Assembly (NCBI RefSeq): GCF_009189165.1
Contig: NZ_CP045118.1
Location: forward strand, 248,001-312,000
Source of the DNA: Pseudomonas sp. SCB32
Lineage (GTDB): Bacteria; Pseudomonadota; Gammaproteobacteria; Pseudomonadales; Pseudomonadaceae
Length of the DNA stretch: 64,000 nucleotides
Reading direction: 5' to 3'
The position numbers were made by a program, and so were the translations under genes. Shown here in pieces: positions 1 through 8,301 of this stretch. The notes beneath the pieces were generated by a model, which saw only the letters and a list, made by a program, of their open reading frames with translations, did not search any database and was not told where the DNA came from. Position 1 is the first letter of the stretch, and each line of letters opens with the position of its first letter.

Positions 1-1
1 C

Positions 2-766
2 CGGCATTATCACAAGATCCCGCAATACATCAAAGAGGTCTCCGGAAAGTATCCGAGGATCATCAGTGATTATTTCCTGCGGCATTATCGAATCAATCTA
101 GAACTGGATGGCCTGATTGTTCACGAGGAACTTCCCCGTGATCTGGAATGCCTGTTCGATTCTCCGCTGGGCAAGTTCGGTTTCACCATGGACCGCGCCC
201 TGCTCACCGAAGTCATCGAGTGTTATTACGGCGGCAAGGTTGTCGCCAATCGCGATACGCCGCCGATCAGCAGCTCCGAGCAGCGCATGCTCGACCGCCT
301 CGGTCTCGACGTGGTGGACCTGTTCGGCCGCGCCCTGCTGGCCGGCGAGTCGGTCGGCCGCCTGCAGCAGATCGACCCCACCTACGAAGAAGTGCAGTGG
401 GAGTACGTCGCCGAGTTCGTCTATGTCAGCCACCTGACCGGCGAACGCTCCTCGCTCTACCTCTACCTGGACAACCCGCTGGCGGACGAGCTCACCCGTC
501 GGCTCGCCGGTCCGCCGTCGCCGCGTCTCTCCGGTAACCCGGTGGCGCACATCAAGCACCTGCCGCTGCGCCTGGACTGCGTGGTCGCCGCCGCGCGCAT
601 GCCGCTCTCGCAGGTGCTCGCCCTGGAACCGGGCGACGTACTGATGATCCGTCCCCTGGAACGCGTCGACGTGCGCGTCAACCAGCAGAAGCTGTTCCGC
701 GGCGCCATCTTCGAAGACGACGGCACCCTGTTCCTCTCCTCCCTGGAAAGCGTGAAAAACCCATGA
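2..766 (+). CDS. fliM: Flagellar motor switch protein FliM, 5'-truncated by the window edge
   Basis: The reading frame is open from base 2, so the true start lies outside the window. About 254 residues are visible: the end of the CheC-like middle domain and the C-terminal SpoA (FliMN) domain, with the IKHLPLRLDCVVAAARMPLS segment near the end. FliM forms the C-ring with FliG and FliN and, in chemotactic motors, binds CheY-P through its N-terminus, which cannot be checked here. The stop overlaps the fliN start (ATGA). Gene order fliM-N-P-Q-R-flhB-A without fliO suggests a secondary, lateral-type flagellum rather than the main polar one. Confidence 0.9.
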   Translation, partial: RHYHKIPQYIKEVSGKYPRIISDYFLRHYRINLELDGLIVHEELPRDLECLFDSPLGKFGFTMDRALLTEVIECYYGGKVVANRDTPPISSSEQRMLDRLGLDVVDLFGRALLAGESVGRLQQIDPTYEEVQWEYVAEFVYVSHLTGERSSLYLYLDNPLADELTRRLAGPPSPRLSGNPVAHIKHLPLRLDCVVAAARMPLSQVLALEPGDVLMIRPLERVDVRVNQQKLFRGAIFEDDGTLFLSSLESVKNP

Positions 767-1134
767 CCGGTTCTCTCTCCGACTCCGAGTTCGAGTCGCT
801 GATCAACGACGGCGACCTCAGCCTGACCCAGGACGCCTCCGACATCCCCGCCGAAGCCATGCGCGCGCCGCTGCCGCAGCAGGACCTGAGCTTCTTCGGC
901 AAGATCCCGGTGAACGTCACCCTGGAAGTCGCCTCGGTGGAGATTTCCCTGAAGGAACTGATGGATGTCGACGCCAATAGCGTGATCATCCTCGACAAGC
1001 TCGCCGGCGAGCCGCTGGACGTGAAGGTCAACGGCGCGCTGTTCGCCAAGGCCGAGGTGGTCGTCATGAACGGCAACTACGGCCTGCGCGTGCTCGAACT
1101 GTGCGGCGCCGGCCTCGACGCCCTGACTGCGTGA
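763..1134 (+). CDS. fliN: Flagellar motor switch protein FliN
   Basis: 123 residues. The N-terminal 45 are acidic and variable; the C-terminal 75 are a SpoA domain (VNVTLEVASVEISLKELMDV to YGLRVLELC). FliN builds the base of the C-ring and docks FliH-FliI export cargo complexes. It overlaps fliM by 4 bases and fliP by 1 base (TGATG), so the operon is tightly coupled. In the polar flagellar operons of pseudomonads fliO normally follows fliN; here fliP follows directly. Confidence 0.93.
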   Translation: MTGSLSDSEFESLINDGDLSLTQDASDIPAEAMRAPLPQQDLSFFGKIPVNVTLEVASVEISLKELMDVDANSVIILDKLAGEPLDVKVNGALFAKAEVVVMNGNYGLRVLELCGAGLDALTA

Positions 1135-1886
1135 TGCTCAGCCGCGTCCTGGCCGCGATTGGCCTTCTCACCCTGCTGCTCTGCCCGCTCCATGTGCAGG
1201 CGGCCGGCGGCGAGGTCACGCTGTTCAATCTCCACGACACGGCGGACGGCCAGGCCTTCAGCGTCAAGCTGCAGATCCTCATCGTCATGACACTGCTGGG
1301 CTTCCTCCCGGCGATGCTCATGCTGATGACCTGCTTCACCCGCTTCGTCATCGTGCTGGCGATCCTGCGCCAGGCCATCGGCCTGCAGCAGAGCCCGCCG
1401 AACAACGTGCTGGTGGGTATCGCCCTGATCATGACGCTGCTGGTGATGCGCCCGGTCTGGCAGGACATCTACGCCAACGCCTACCAGCCCTTCGAGGCCG
1501 ACCAGATCAGCCTGGAAGACGGCCTGGGCCACGCCAAGCAGACGCTGAGCCGCTTCATGCTCGCGCAGACCAATCGTACCTCGCTGGAAACCATGGTCTC
1601 GCTCGCCGGTGAAACCCTGCCGGAGAAACTGGAAGACCTGGACTTCTCCCTGCTGCTGCCGTCCTTCGTGCTCAGCGAGCTGAAGACCGCGTTCCAGCTG
1701 GGCTTCATGATTTTCATCCCGTTCCTGGTGATCGACCTGGTGGTGGCGAGCGTGCTGATGGCAATGGGCATGATGATGCTCTCGCCAATGATGATCTCGC
1801 TGCCGTTCAAGCTGATGATCTTTGTGCTGGTGGACGGCTGGGCCCTGATGATGGGCACGCTGACCAGCAGCGTGCAGCCGTTCTAG
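1134..1886 (+). CDS. fliP: Flagellar export gate protein FliP
   Basis: 250 residues from the ATG that overlaps the fliN stop. A longer frame from 1101 would run through the fliN end and was rejected. A signal peptide (hydrophobic, ending near HVQA-AGG) precedes about four membrane segments, including the signature region MLLMTCFTRFVIVLAILRQA and the C-terminal SPMMISLPFKLMIFVLVDGW. FliP forms the core of the FliPQR export gate in the inner membrane. FliO, the usual FliP assembly chaperone, is not encoded next to it. Confidence 0.95.
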   Translation: MLSRVLAAIGLLTLLLCPLHVQAAGGEVTLFNLHDTADGQAFSVKLQILIVMTLLGFLPAMLMLMTCFTRFVIVLAILRQAIGLQQSPPNNVLVGIALIMTLLVMRPVWQDIYANAYQPFEADQISLEDGLGHAKQTLSRFMLAQTNRTSLETMVSLAGETLPEKLEDLDFSLLLPSFVLSELKTAFQLGFMIFIPFLVIDLVVASVLMAMGMMMLSPMMISLPFKLMIFVLVDGWALMMGTLTSSVQPF

Positions 1887-1905
1887 CGGCCTTTCGGAGA
1901 ACACC

Positions 1906-2178
1906 ATGCTCACCCCGGAAAGCGCCGTCGATATCGTCTCCAACGCCGTGCACATCACCGCGCTGATCGTCTGCGTGCTGATCCTGCCGAGCCTGGTCGG
2001 CGGCCTGCTGATCAGCATTTTCCAGGCGGCCACGCAGATCAACGAACAGATGCTCAGCTTCCTGCCGCGCCTGCTGATCACCCTGGGGATGCTGGTGTTC
2101 GCCGGGCACTGGATCCTGCGCACCCTCTCCGAACTGTTCATCCAGTCGTTCGAGCAGGCGGGCCGGCTGGTCGGCTGA
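1906..2178 (+). CDS. fliQ: Flagellar export gate protein FliQ
   Basis: 90 residues, the normal FliQ length, with two membrane helices (about 15-38 and 50-73) and the family pattern GLLISIFQAATQINEQ between them. A ribosome site (GGAG) lies 8-9 bases before the ATG. It wraps around the FliP-FliR gate. It lies 19 bases after fliP and 4 before fliR, in the same operon. Confidence 0.95.
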   Translation: MLTPESAVDIVSNAVHITALIVCVLILPSLVGGLLISIFQAATQINEQMLSFLPRLLITLGMLVFAGHWILRTLSELFIQSFEQAGRLVG

Positions 2179-2182
2179 CGCC

Positions 2183-2983
2183 ATGCAGCACGGCACATCC
2201 ATCCTCCAGGCCTTCGACTACCTGCAAACGCTGCAGGCCTGGTGGTGGCCCTTCTGCCGGATCATGGCGGTGTTCGGCCTGGCGCCGATCTTCAGCCACA
2301 AGGCGATCCCCATGCGCCTGCGCATCCTCCTGGGTCTCGCGCTGACCGTCGCCCTGGGCGCCGCGCTGCCGCGTCCGCCGGCCATCGACCCGCTGTCCGC
2401 GCAGGGCCTGCTGGTGGCGCTGGAGCAGATCGCCTTCGGCCTGATGCTGGGGCTCTCGCTGATGCTGGTGTTCACCGTGTTCACCCTGGTGGGCGACGTG
2501 ATCTCCACCCAGCTCGGCCTGAGCATGGCGGTGTACAACGACCCCATGAACGGCGTGTCGTCGTCCTCGATCCTCTACCAGCTGTACTTCATCCTGCTGG
2601 TGTTCCTGTTCCTCTCCATCGACGGGCACCTGCTGGTGGTGAGCATCCTCTACCAGAGTTTCATCTACTGGCCGGTGGGCAGCGGCCTGCACTACCTGGG
2701 GCTGGAGTCGGTGGTGGGCAGCCTCGCCTGGGTCTTCGCCGCCGCCGTGCTGATCACCCTGCCGGTGGTGTTCTGCATGACCCTGGTGCAGTTCTGCTTC
2801 GGCTTGCTCAACCGCATTTCGCCAGCGCTCAACCTGTTCTCCCTGGGCTTCCCCATGGCGGTGCTGGCGGGGCTGATGTGCATCTGGCTGACCCTGCCGG
2901 ATATCCCCGAAAACTACCTCAAGCTCACCCGCCAGCTGCTCGATGCAATCGGCGTGATCTTCCGCGAGGGGCGCCATGGCTGA
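2183..2983 (+). CDS. fliR: Flagellar export gate protein FliR
   Basis: 266 residues, of usual length, with about six membrane segments and the typical N-terminal region QAWWWPFCRIMAVFGLAPIF. FliR completes the FliP5-Q4-R1 gate at the centre of the MS ring. Its 3' end overlaps the flhB start by 8 bases, which implies translational coupling. Confidence 0.95.
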   Translation: MQHGTSILQAFDYLQTLQAWWWPFCRIMAVFGLAPIFSHKAIPMRLRILLGLALTVALGAALPRPPAIDPLSAQGLLVALEQIAFGLMLGLSLMLVFTVFTLVGDVISTQLGLSMAVYNDPMNGVSSSSILYQLYFILLVFLFLSIDGHLLVVSILYQSFIYWPVGSGLHYLGLESVVGSLAWVFAAAVLITLPVVFCMTLVQFCFGLLNRISPALNLFSLGFPMAVLAGLMCIWLTLPDIPENYLKLTRQLLDAIGVIFREGRHG

Positions 2984-4109
2984 CCAGCACAGCGCCCAGG
3001 AAAAAACGGAAGAGGCCTCCCAGCAGAAGCTCAAGAAGAGCCGCAAGGACGGCCAGGTCAGCCGCTCCAAGGACCTCTCCACCACGCTTTCGCTGCTGGG
3101 CACCTTGATTGCCCTGAAGGTCTGCGTGCTGCATTTCTACGACGGGCTGAAGGAAGGCTTCGCGCTGTCCTTCATCGATTTGCGGCACAGCGAGATCGGC
3201 CTGGACGACCTGCCGCTGGTACTCGGCCATCACATCGTGCTGTTCATCACCACGCTGCTGCCGCTGCTGGTCACGCCGTTGCTGGTGGTGCTGTTCTCGA
3301 TGATTCCCGGCGGCTGGATCTTTTCCAGCAAGAACTTCATGCCCAAGCTGTCCAAACTCAATCCGATCACCGGCCTGGGCCGCATCTTCTCGATGCAGAA
3401 CTGGACGGAGCTGGCCAAGTCGCTGCTGAAGATCGCGGTGCTGATCGCTGTCGCCCTGTACCAGCTGCACGCCGCGCTTCCCGGTCTGCTGGCATTGCAG
3501 CGCGGCGACGTGCAGGGCTCGATTGGCGCGGCCTTCGGTACTTTCTACGACATCACCCTGTCGCTGCTGGTGGTGTTCATCCTGTTCTCGCTGATCGACA
3601 TCCCGATCCAGTACTTCTTCTTCAAGAAGAAGCTGCGCATGACCAAGCAGGAGCGCAAGGAGGAGCACAAGAATCAGGAAGGCCGCCCCGAGGTGAAGGC
3701 TCGCATCCGCCAGTTGCAGCGCCAGCTGGTGCAACGGCAGATCAACAAGGTGATCAAGACCGCCGACGTGGTGATCGTGAACCCGGTGCACTTTGCCGTG
3801 GCGCTGCGCTACGACCCGAAGAAGGCGCAGGCGCCCTACGTGGTCGCCAAGGGCCTGGACGAGACCGCGCTGTACATCCGCAAGATGGCCAAGGCCCATG
3901 ACCTGGAAGTACTCGAACTGCCGCCGCTGGCCCGCGCCATCTACGCCACCACCCAGGTGAATCAGCAGATTCCGGCGCAGCTGTACAAGGCCGTGGCCCA
4001 CGTTCTGACCTACATCCTCCAGCTCAAGGCCTGGCGCTCCGGGCGCCGCGAACGCCCCGAGCTGATCAGGAACATCCCTATCCCCGAAGAACTGCTGAAC
4101 AGAGTCTGA
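2976..4109 (+). CDS. flhB: Flagellar export switch protein FlhB
   Basis: 377 residues: a charged N-terminus, four membrane helices (about 30-220) and a cytoplasmic domain that sets the hook-to-filament specificity switch by self-cleavage. The cleavage motif is N269-P270-V271-H272, at the canonical position, but Val replaces the usual Thr of NPTH. Asn, Pro and His are intact, so cleavage is expected. The gene overlaps fliR and is 2 bases from flhA. Confidence 0.95.
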   Translation: MADQHSAQEKTEEASQQKLKKSRKDGQVSRSKDLSTTLSLLGTLIALKVCVLHFYDGLKEGFALSFIDLRHSEIGLDDLPLVLGHHIVLFITTLLPLLVTPLLVVLFSMIPGGWIFSSKNFMPKLSKLNPITGLGRIFSMQNWTELAKSLLKIAVLIAVALYQLHAALPGLLALQRGDVQGSIGAAFGTFYDITLSLLVVFILFSLIDIPIQYFFFKKKLRMTKQERKEEHKNQEGRPEVKARIRQLQRQLVQRQINKVIKTADVVIVNPVHFAVALRYDPKKAQAPYVVAKGLDETALYIRKMAKAHDLEVLELPPLARAIYATTQVNQQIPAQLYKAVAHVLTYILQLKAWRSGRRERPELIRNIPIPEELLNRV

Positions 4110-4111
4110 CC

Positions 4112-6208
4112 ATGCGCTTACTGCAGTCACTATTGCCGACCTTCCAGAGCGGCCGCATCGGCATCCCGCTGATCATCCTGTCGATCCTCTCGATGATCAT
4201 CCTGCCCCTGCCGCCGCTGGTACTGGACGCCCTGTTCACCTTCAACATCGTCGTGGCGATCCTGGTGCTGCTGGTCAGCGTGTCGTCGAAGAGTCCGCTG
4301 GATTTTTCCTTGCTGCCCACCGTGGTACTGGTCACCACGCTGCTGCGCCTGACCCTGAACGTCGCCTCCACCCGCGTGGTGCTGCTCGACGGCCACACCG
4401 GCACGGGCGCGGCGGGCAAGGTGATCGAAGCGTTCGGCCACGTGGTGATCGGCGGCAACTTCATCGTCGGCCTGATCGTCTTCGTGATCCTGATGATCAT
4501 CAACTTCATGGTCATCACCAAGGGCGGCGAGCGGATCTCCGAGGTGACCGCGCGCTTCACCCTGGACGCGCTGCCCGGCAAGCAGATGGCCATCGACGCC
4601 GACCTCAACGCCGGCCTGATCGACCAGAACGAGGCCAAGCGCCGCCGTTCGGAGGTGGCCAAGGAAGCCGACTTCTATGGCGCGATGGACGGCGCCTCGA
4701 AGTTCGTCCGCGGCGATGCCATCGCCGGCATCCTGATCCTGCTGATCAACTTGTTCGGCGGCCTGGCCATCGGCGTGTTCCTCTACGACCTGCCGGCGGC
4801 CCAGGCCTTCCAGCGCTACGCCCTGCTGACCATCGGCGACGGCCTGGTGGCGCAGATCCCGGCGCTGCTGCTGTCCACCGCGGCGGCGATCATCGTCACG
4901 CGGGTCAACGAGTCGGCGGAAATCACCAGCCTGGTGCGCAAGCAGATGCTGGCCTCGCCGTCGCTGCTCTACACCGTCGCCGGCATCCTGGTGGTGCTCG
5001 GCCTGGTGCCGGGCATGCCGCATATCGCCTTCTTCGCCTTTGCCGCGCTGGTGGCCTTCATCGCCTGGCGCCTGTCGCTGGCTGGCCCGCCCATCGAGGC
5101 GCAGACGCTGGAGCAGACCCAGGCACTGACGCAGGCGATGGACCAGGAGCGCGCGCAGCAACTGGGCTGGGAGGACATTCCGCTGGTTGAGCGGCTGTCG
5201 ATCTCGCTGGGCTACAAGCTGGTCAGCCTGGTCAACGAGGCCAGCGGCGCACCGCTGCCGCAGCGTATTCGCGGGGTGCGCCAGACGCTCTCGGAGAACC
5301 TCGGCTTCCTCCTGCCGGAAGTGCAGATCCGTGACAGCCTGCGCCTGAAGGCCTCGCAGTACGCCATCCACATCAACGGTGAGCGCATCGACGGCGCGGA
5401 AATCCACGCCGACCGGCTGATGGCGATTCCCTCACCGGAGCTCTACGGCGAGATCGACGGCATCCTCGGCGTCGACCCGGCGTACCGCATGCAGGTGGTG
5501 TGGATCCTGCCGGCGGACAAGTCCCGCGCGCTGAACCTGGGCTACCAGGTGATCGACTGCGCCAGCGTAGTCGCCACGCACCTGAACAAGGTGGTGCGCG
5601 AGCACCTGCCGGACATCTTCAAGCACGACGACGTCGAGCACCTGATGCAGCGCCTGACCCTGCAGGCGCCCAAGCTGGCCGAATCGCTGAAGGCGCAGCT
5701 GACCTACTCGCAGCAGCACCGGGTGTTCCGCCAGCTGCTGCAGGAAGAAGTGCCGCTGAAGGACATCGTCACCATCGCCAGCGCCCTGCTCGAAGGCGGC
5801 GAGACCACCAAGGACCCCGTGCTGCTGGCCTCCGACGTGCGCTACGCGCTGCGCCGCAGCATCGTTTCCTCGATTGCCGGCGACCGCACGGAGCTGACCG
5901 TGTTCGTGCTGGAGAACGCACTGGAGAACACCCTGCTCGGTGCCCTGAGCATCGCCCAGCAGGCTGGTCCGGTGAGCCTGGACAACATTCCGGTGGAACC
6001 CAGCCTGCTCAACCAGCTGCAGCACAGCATGCCGGTGGTGAAGGAGAAACTGCGCAAGGAAGGCCACCCGCCGATCCTTACCGTGATGCCGCAGCTGCGA
6101 CCGCTGCTCGCTCGTTATGCAAGAGTATTCAGCCCGGGGCTGCACGTGCTGTCGCAGAACGAGATTCCGGAGCGGGTAGGGGTGCAGATTCTGGGGACGC
6201 TGGGGTGA
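4112..6208 (+). CDS. flhA: Flagellar export gate protein FlhA
   Basis: 698 residues, full length for FlhA: about eight membrane helices in the first 320 residues, the conserved FHIPEP-type segment (VVITKGGERISEVTARFTLD, then GKQMAIDADLNAGLI) and a C-terminal cytoplasmic domain (about 350-698) that forms the nonameric substrate-docking ring. It is the last gene of the operon; repeats follow. No flhF or fleN follows, unlike the usual polar flagellar cluster, which supports assignment to a secondary flagellar system. Confidence 0.96.
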   Translation: MRLLQSLLPTFQSGRIGIPLIILSILSMIILPLPPLVLDALFTFNIVVAILVLLVSVSSKSPLDFSLLPTVVLVTTLLRLTLNVASTRVVLLDGHTGTGAAGKVIEAFGHVVIGGNFIVGLIVFVILMIINFMVITKGGERISEVTARFTLDALPGKQMAIDADLNAGLIDQNEAKRRRSEVAKEADFYGAMDGASKFVRGDAIAGILILLINLFGGLAIGVFLYDLPAAQAFQRYALLTIGDGLVAQIPALLLSTAAAIIVTRVNESAEITSLVRKQMLASPSLLYTVAGILVVLGLVPGMPHIAFFAFAALVAFIAWRLSLAGPPIEAQTLEQTQALTQAMDQERAQQLGWEDIPLVERLSISLGYKLVSLVNEASGAPLPQRIRGVRQTLSENLGFLLPEVQIRDSLRLKASQYAIHINGERIDGAEIHADRLMAIPSPELYGEIDGILGVDPAYRMQVVWILPADKSRALNLGYQVIDCASVVATHLNKVVREHLPDIFKHDDVEHLMQRLTLQAPKLAESLKAQLTYSQQHRVFRQLLQEEVPLKDIVTIASALLEGGETTKDPVLLASDVRYALRRSIVSSIAGDRTELTVFVLENALENTLLGALSIAQQAGPVSLDNIPVEPSLLNQLQHSMPVVKEKLRKEGHPPILTVMPQLRPLLARYARVFSPGLHVLSQNEIPERVGVQILGTLG

Positions 6209-6256
6209 TGGACCTTTCGAAACGGGTATTTTTCTGAGAGCTCGGCGCGAAGGCTT

Positions 6257-6410
6257 CCCCTCACCCTCACCCTCTCCCGGAGGGAGAGGGGACTGTATCG
6301 TGCAGGCTGATGCTCTCGCGCTCGCCGGCTAACGTCGAAACCACCGCAAAACGCCGATCGGCCCCCTCTCCCTCTGAGCGGGGCGCGCAGCCAGGGTTGG
6401 GGTGAGGGCC
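6257..6410. repeat. Inverted repeat of CCCTCACCC/CTCTCCC type after flhA
   Basis: The left arm (6257-6292) is a run of CCCTCACC and CTCTCCC units with its own small hairpin (CTCTCCCGGAGGGAGAG). The right arm (6361-6410) holds CCCCTCTCCCTC and TTGGGGTGAGGG, largely the reverse complement. Elements of this look recur between pseudomonad genes. It could also fold as a termination structure for the flagellar operon. Confidence 0.55.
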
Positions 6411-6445
6411 AGCCCGAGCGGCGAGCTATCCCGCCTGCCGATCCC

Positions 6446-6808
6446 TCACGACAACCGCGCCCGCCCCAGCAAACTGCGGTTGAAACTCACCGACATCGAG
6501 GTCACCAGCTCGGTGAACGCCGCACTCGGCCGGTCCAGCTTGAAGCCCTGCTCGAAGCGCCCGTACTTGGCGTCCTTCTTCGACCACTGGCAGATGGCGG
6601 TGATGTCGACGGGGCGGGTGTGATCCTCGCGCACCGGGATTTCCAGGCGCATGTCGTAGCAGCTGCCCGGCGCCAGCGGCTCCTCGGTCACCAGCCGCAA
6701 GCCGCCCATCGAGACATCGAGGACCTCCCCCATGGAGTCGCCGCTCAGGCGGTTGATCACGTTGATCTGGCCAATATGGCGGAAGGTCAGTCGGCGGTGC
6801 TTGCGCAT
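6446..6808 (-). CDS. PilZ-domain protein (putative cyclic-di-GMP binding)
   Basis: 120 residues from the ATG at 6808, preceded by AAGAGG at good spacing; a longer frame to 6871 has no better signal. A PilZ fold is suggested by the N-terminal RKHRRLTFR box and the downstream DVSMGGLRLV (the D/NxSxxG motif). Together these are the two c-di-GMP contact motifs of PilZ proteins, although the first has RKHRR instead of the usual RxxxR spacing. It may link c-di-GMP to motility given its position behind a flagellar operon. It is transcribed toward flhA, so it is not in that operon. Confidence 0.75.
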   Translation of the reverse strand: MRKHRRLTFRHIGQINVINRLSGDSMGEVLDVSMGGLRLVTEEPLAPGSCYDMRLEIPVREDHTRPVDITAICQWSKKDAKYGRFEQGFKLDRPSAAFTELVTSMSVSFNRSLLGRARLS

Positions 6809-7179
6809 GGCGGCCTCTTGTAGGGAGCGGGCTCTGGGATGGGCTCTTGAGTGGAAATAACGCGCGCGCATCCTAGCAGCGCCAGGGGCTCAAGCAATCT
6901 CAAAAGCTATCAACTGGCCAGTATTCGGCGGCAAATCGCACCACCTTCCATCGCCCGACCCGCCGCTGCGAGGGTGCAGCGGATAATCTGCAACTTGCGC
7001 TGCGTGATTGCGCAGAGTGCTGCGACTTTGCACACACCCTTTCGCTCCACCCCACGGCGCACGGGCCTTCCAGGCTGGCATGCAACATGCCTTGGTCTTC
7101 TTGAAAGCTGCCTGGTAAGCCTGGGCGGCCGCATCGCCGTGTTGGGAATTTGCATTGGAGATCTGCATTGGAGGGAGAA
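6809..7179. other. Divergent intergenic region
   Basis: 371 bases between the PilZ gene (leftward) and the PAS gene (rightward). No convincing small gene, repeat or strong sigma-70 box was found. It must hold both promoters. The PAS gene ribosome site GGAGGGAGAA sits at its right edge. Confidence 0.4.
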
Positions 7180-8301
7180 ATGGACCCGCTAAAACTGCTG
7201 CTGGACAGGGGCCTGCTGCTGTCCGACAGCCTGACGTCCCAGGGACGCTTCATCGAGGTTTCCGCCGAGCAGACCGACCAGCTCGGCTATCCGCCGGGAT
7301 CGCTGGACGGACAGGGCATCGAGCAGGTCTACACCGCTGAGTCGGTCAATGCACTGCATCAGCTGTTCGCCAGCCCGCCGGCCGACGAGCGCGTGCAGGA
7401 CCTGGAGCTGACCCTGATCCGCCACAACGGCGGCCTGCTGCCGGTGCTCGCCAGCGGCGTGCTGCAATGGCGCGACGGCGAGCCCGCGCGCCTGCACCTG
7501 GTGAAGATGCCGCTAGGGCCGATCAGCCGCCGCCTGGGCGAGCTGCAGAGCGCCAACGAGGTGATGAGCCAGATGCTCTTCAGCGCGCGGGTGGCCTATT
7601 GGTGTATCGAGTTCGCCGAGTCGGTGGACGTGCGTGAAACGCCCGACGAGATCGTCCGCCAGGTGTTCGAGAACCGCTCCTACTGGCGCATGTGCAACCG
7701 CGCCATGGCCAACATCTACGAGATGCCCGCCGACGTCGACTTCAGCGAGCAGCCGGTGCGCCTGTACTGGCCGCGCAGCCCGGCCAACGAGGAATTCGTG
7801 CGCCGCCTGATCGAGGCGGAGTTCCACGTCGACGGCGCGCTGTCGGTGGACCGCCGCCACGACGGCTCGCCGGCCTACGTGGAAAACGACGTGCGCGCCA
7901 GCATCCACAACGGCCGCATGCTGCGCATGTGGGGCAGCCTGCGCGACGTCAGCCAGGAGCTGCGCATGCAGCACGACGCCGAGCAGCGCATCGAGGCACT
8001 GCGCCGGGTGTTCGACGCGGTGCCCGACGCCGTGCTGGTGATCGACGAGCAGGCCCAGCCGCAGTGGCGCAACGCGGCCTTCGAGCAGACCTTCGGCATC
8101 ACCCGCGCCGCCGGCCTGGCCTCGACCCTGAACCGCCTGCCGCTGCCCGAGCGCACCTGGCAGCTGCTCGACCTGCCGGACCAGTTCGGCAACTACCTGT
8201 CCTTCAACAGTCATTGCTCGCGCATCCTCATCCGCGAGGGCGTGGCCTGGCGCGTCTTCGTGCTGCGCCAGGCGAACGCCGCGACGGAGCTGCATCCATG
8301 A
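7180..8301 (+). CDS. PAS-domain sensory protein without output domain
   Basis: 373 residues from the ATG behind GGAGGGAGAA; the upstream in-frame ATG at 7150 lacks a site. Three PAS-like segments are visible: about 10-115, 120-265 (with an MCNRAMANIYEMP stretch) and 270-365 (RRVFDAVPDAVLVIDEQAQPQW). There is no kinase, GGDEF or HTH domain and no membrane segment, so it is a cytosolic sensor that must act through a partner. Its stop overlaps the start of the sigma-54 activator (ATGA), making that regulator the obvious partner. Confidence 0.75.
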   Translation: MDPLKLLLDRGLLLSDSLTSQGRFIEVSAEQTDQLGYPPGSLDGQGIEQVYTAESVNALHQLFASPPADERVQDLELTLIRHNGGLLPVLASGVLQWRDGEPARLHLVKMPLGPISRRLGELQSANEVMSQMLFSARVAYWCIEFAESVDVRETPDEIVRQVFENRSYWRMCNRAMANIYEMPADVDFSEQPVRLYWPRSPANEEFVRRLIEAEFHVDGALSVDRRHDGSPAYVENDVRASIHNGRMLRMWGSLRDVSQELRMQHDAEQRIEALRRVFDAVPDAVLVIDEQAQPQWRNAAFEQTFGITRAAGLASTLNRLPLPERTWQLLDLPDQFGNYLSFNSHCSRILIREGVAWRVFVLRQANAATELHP

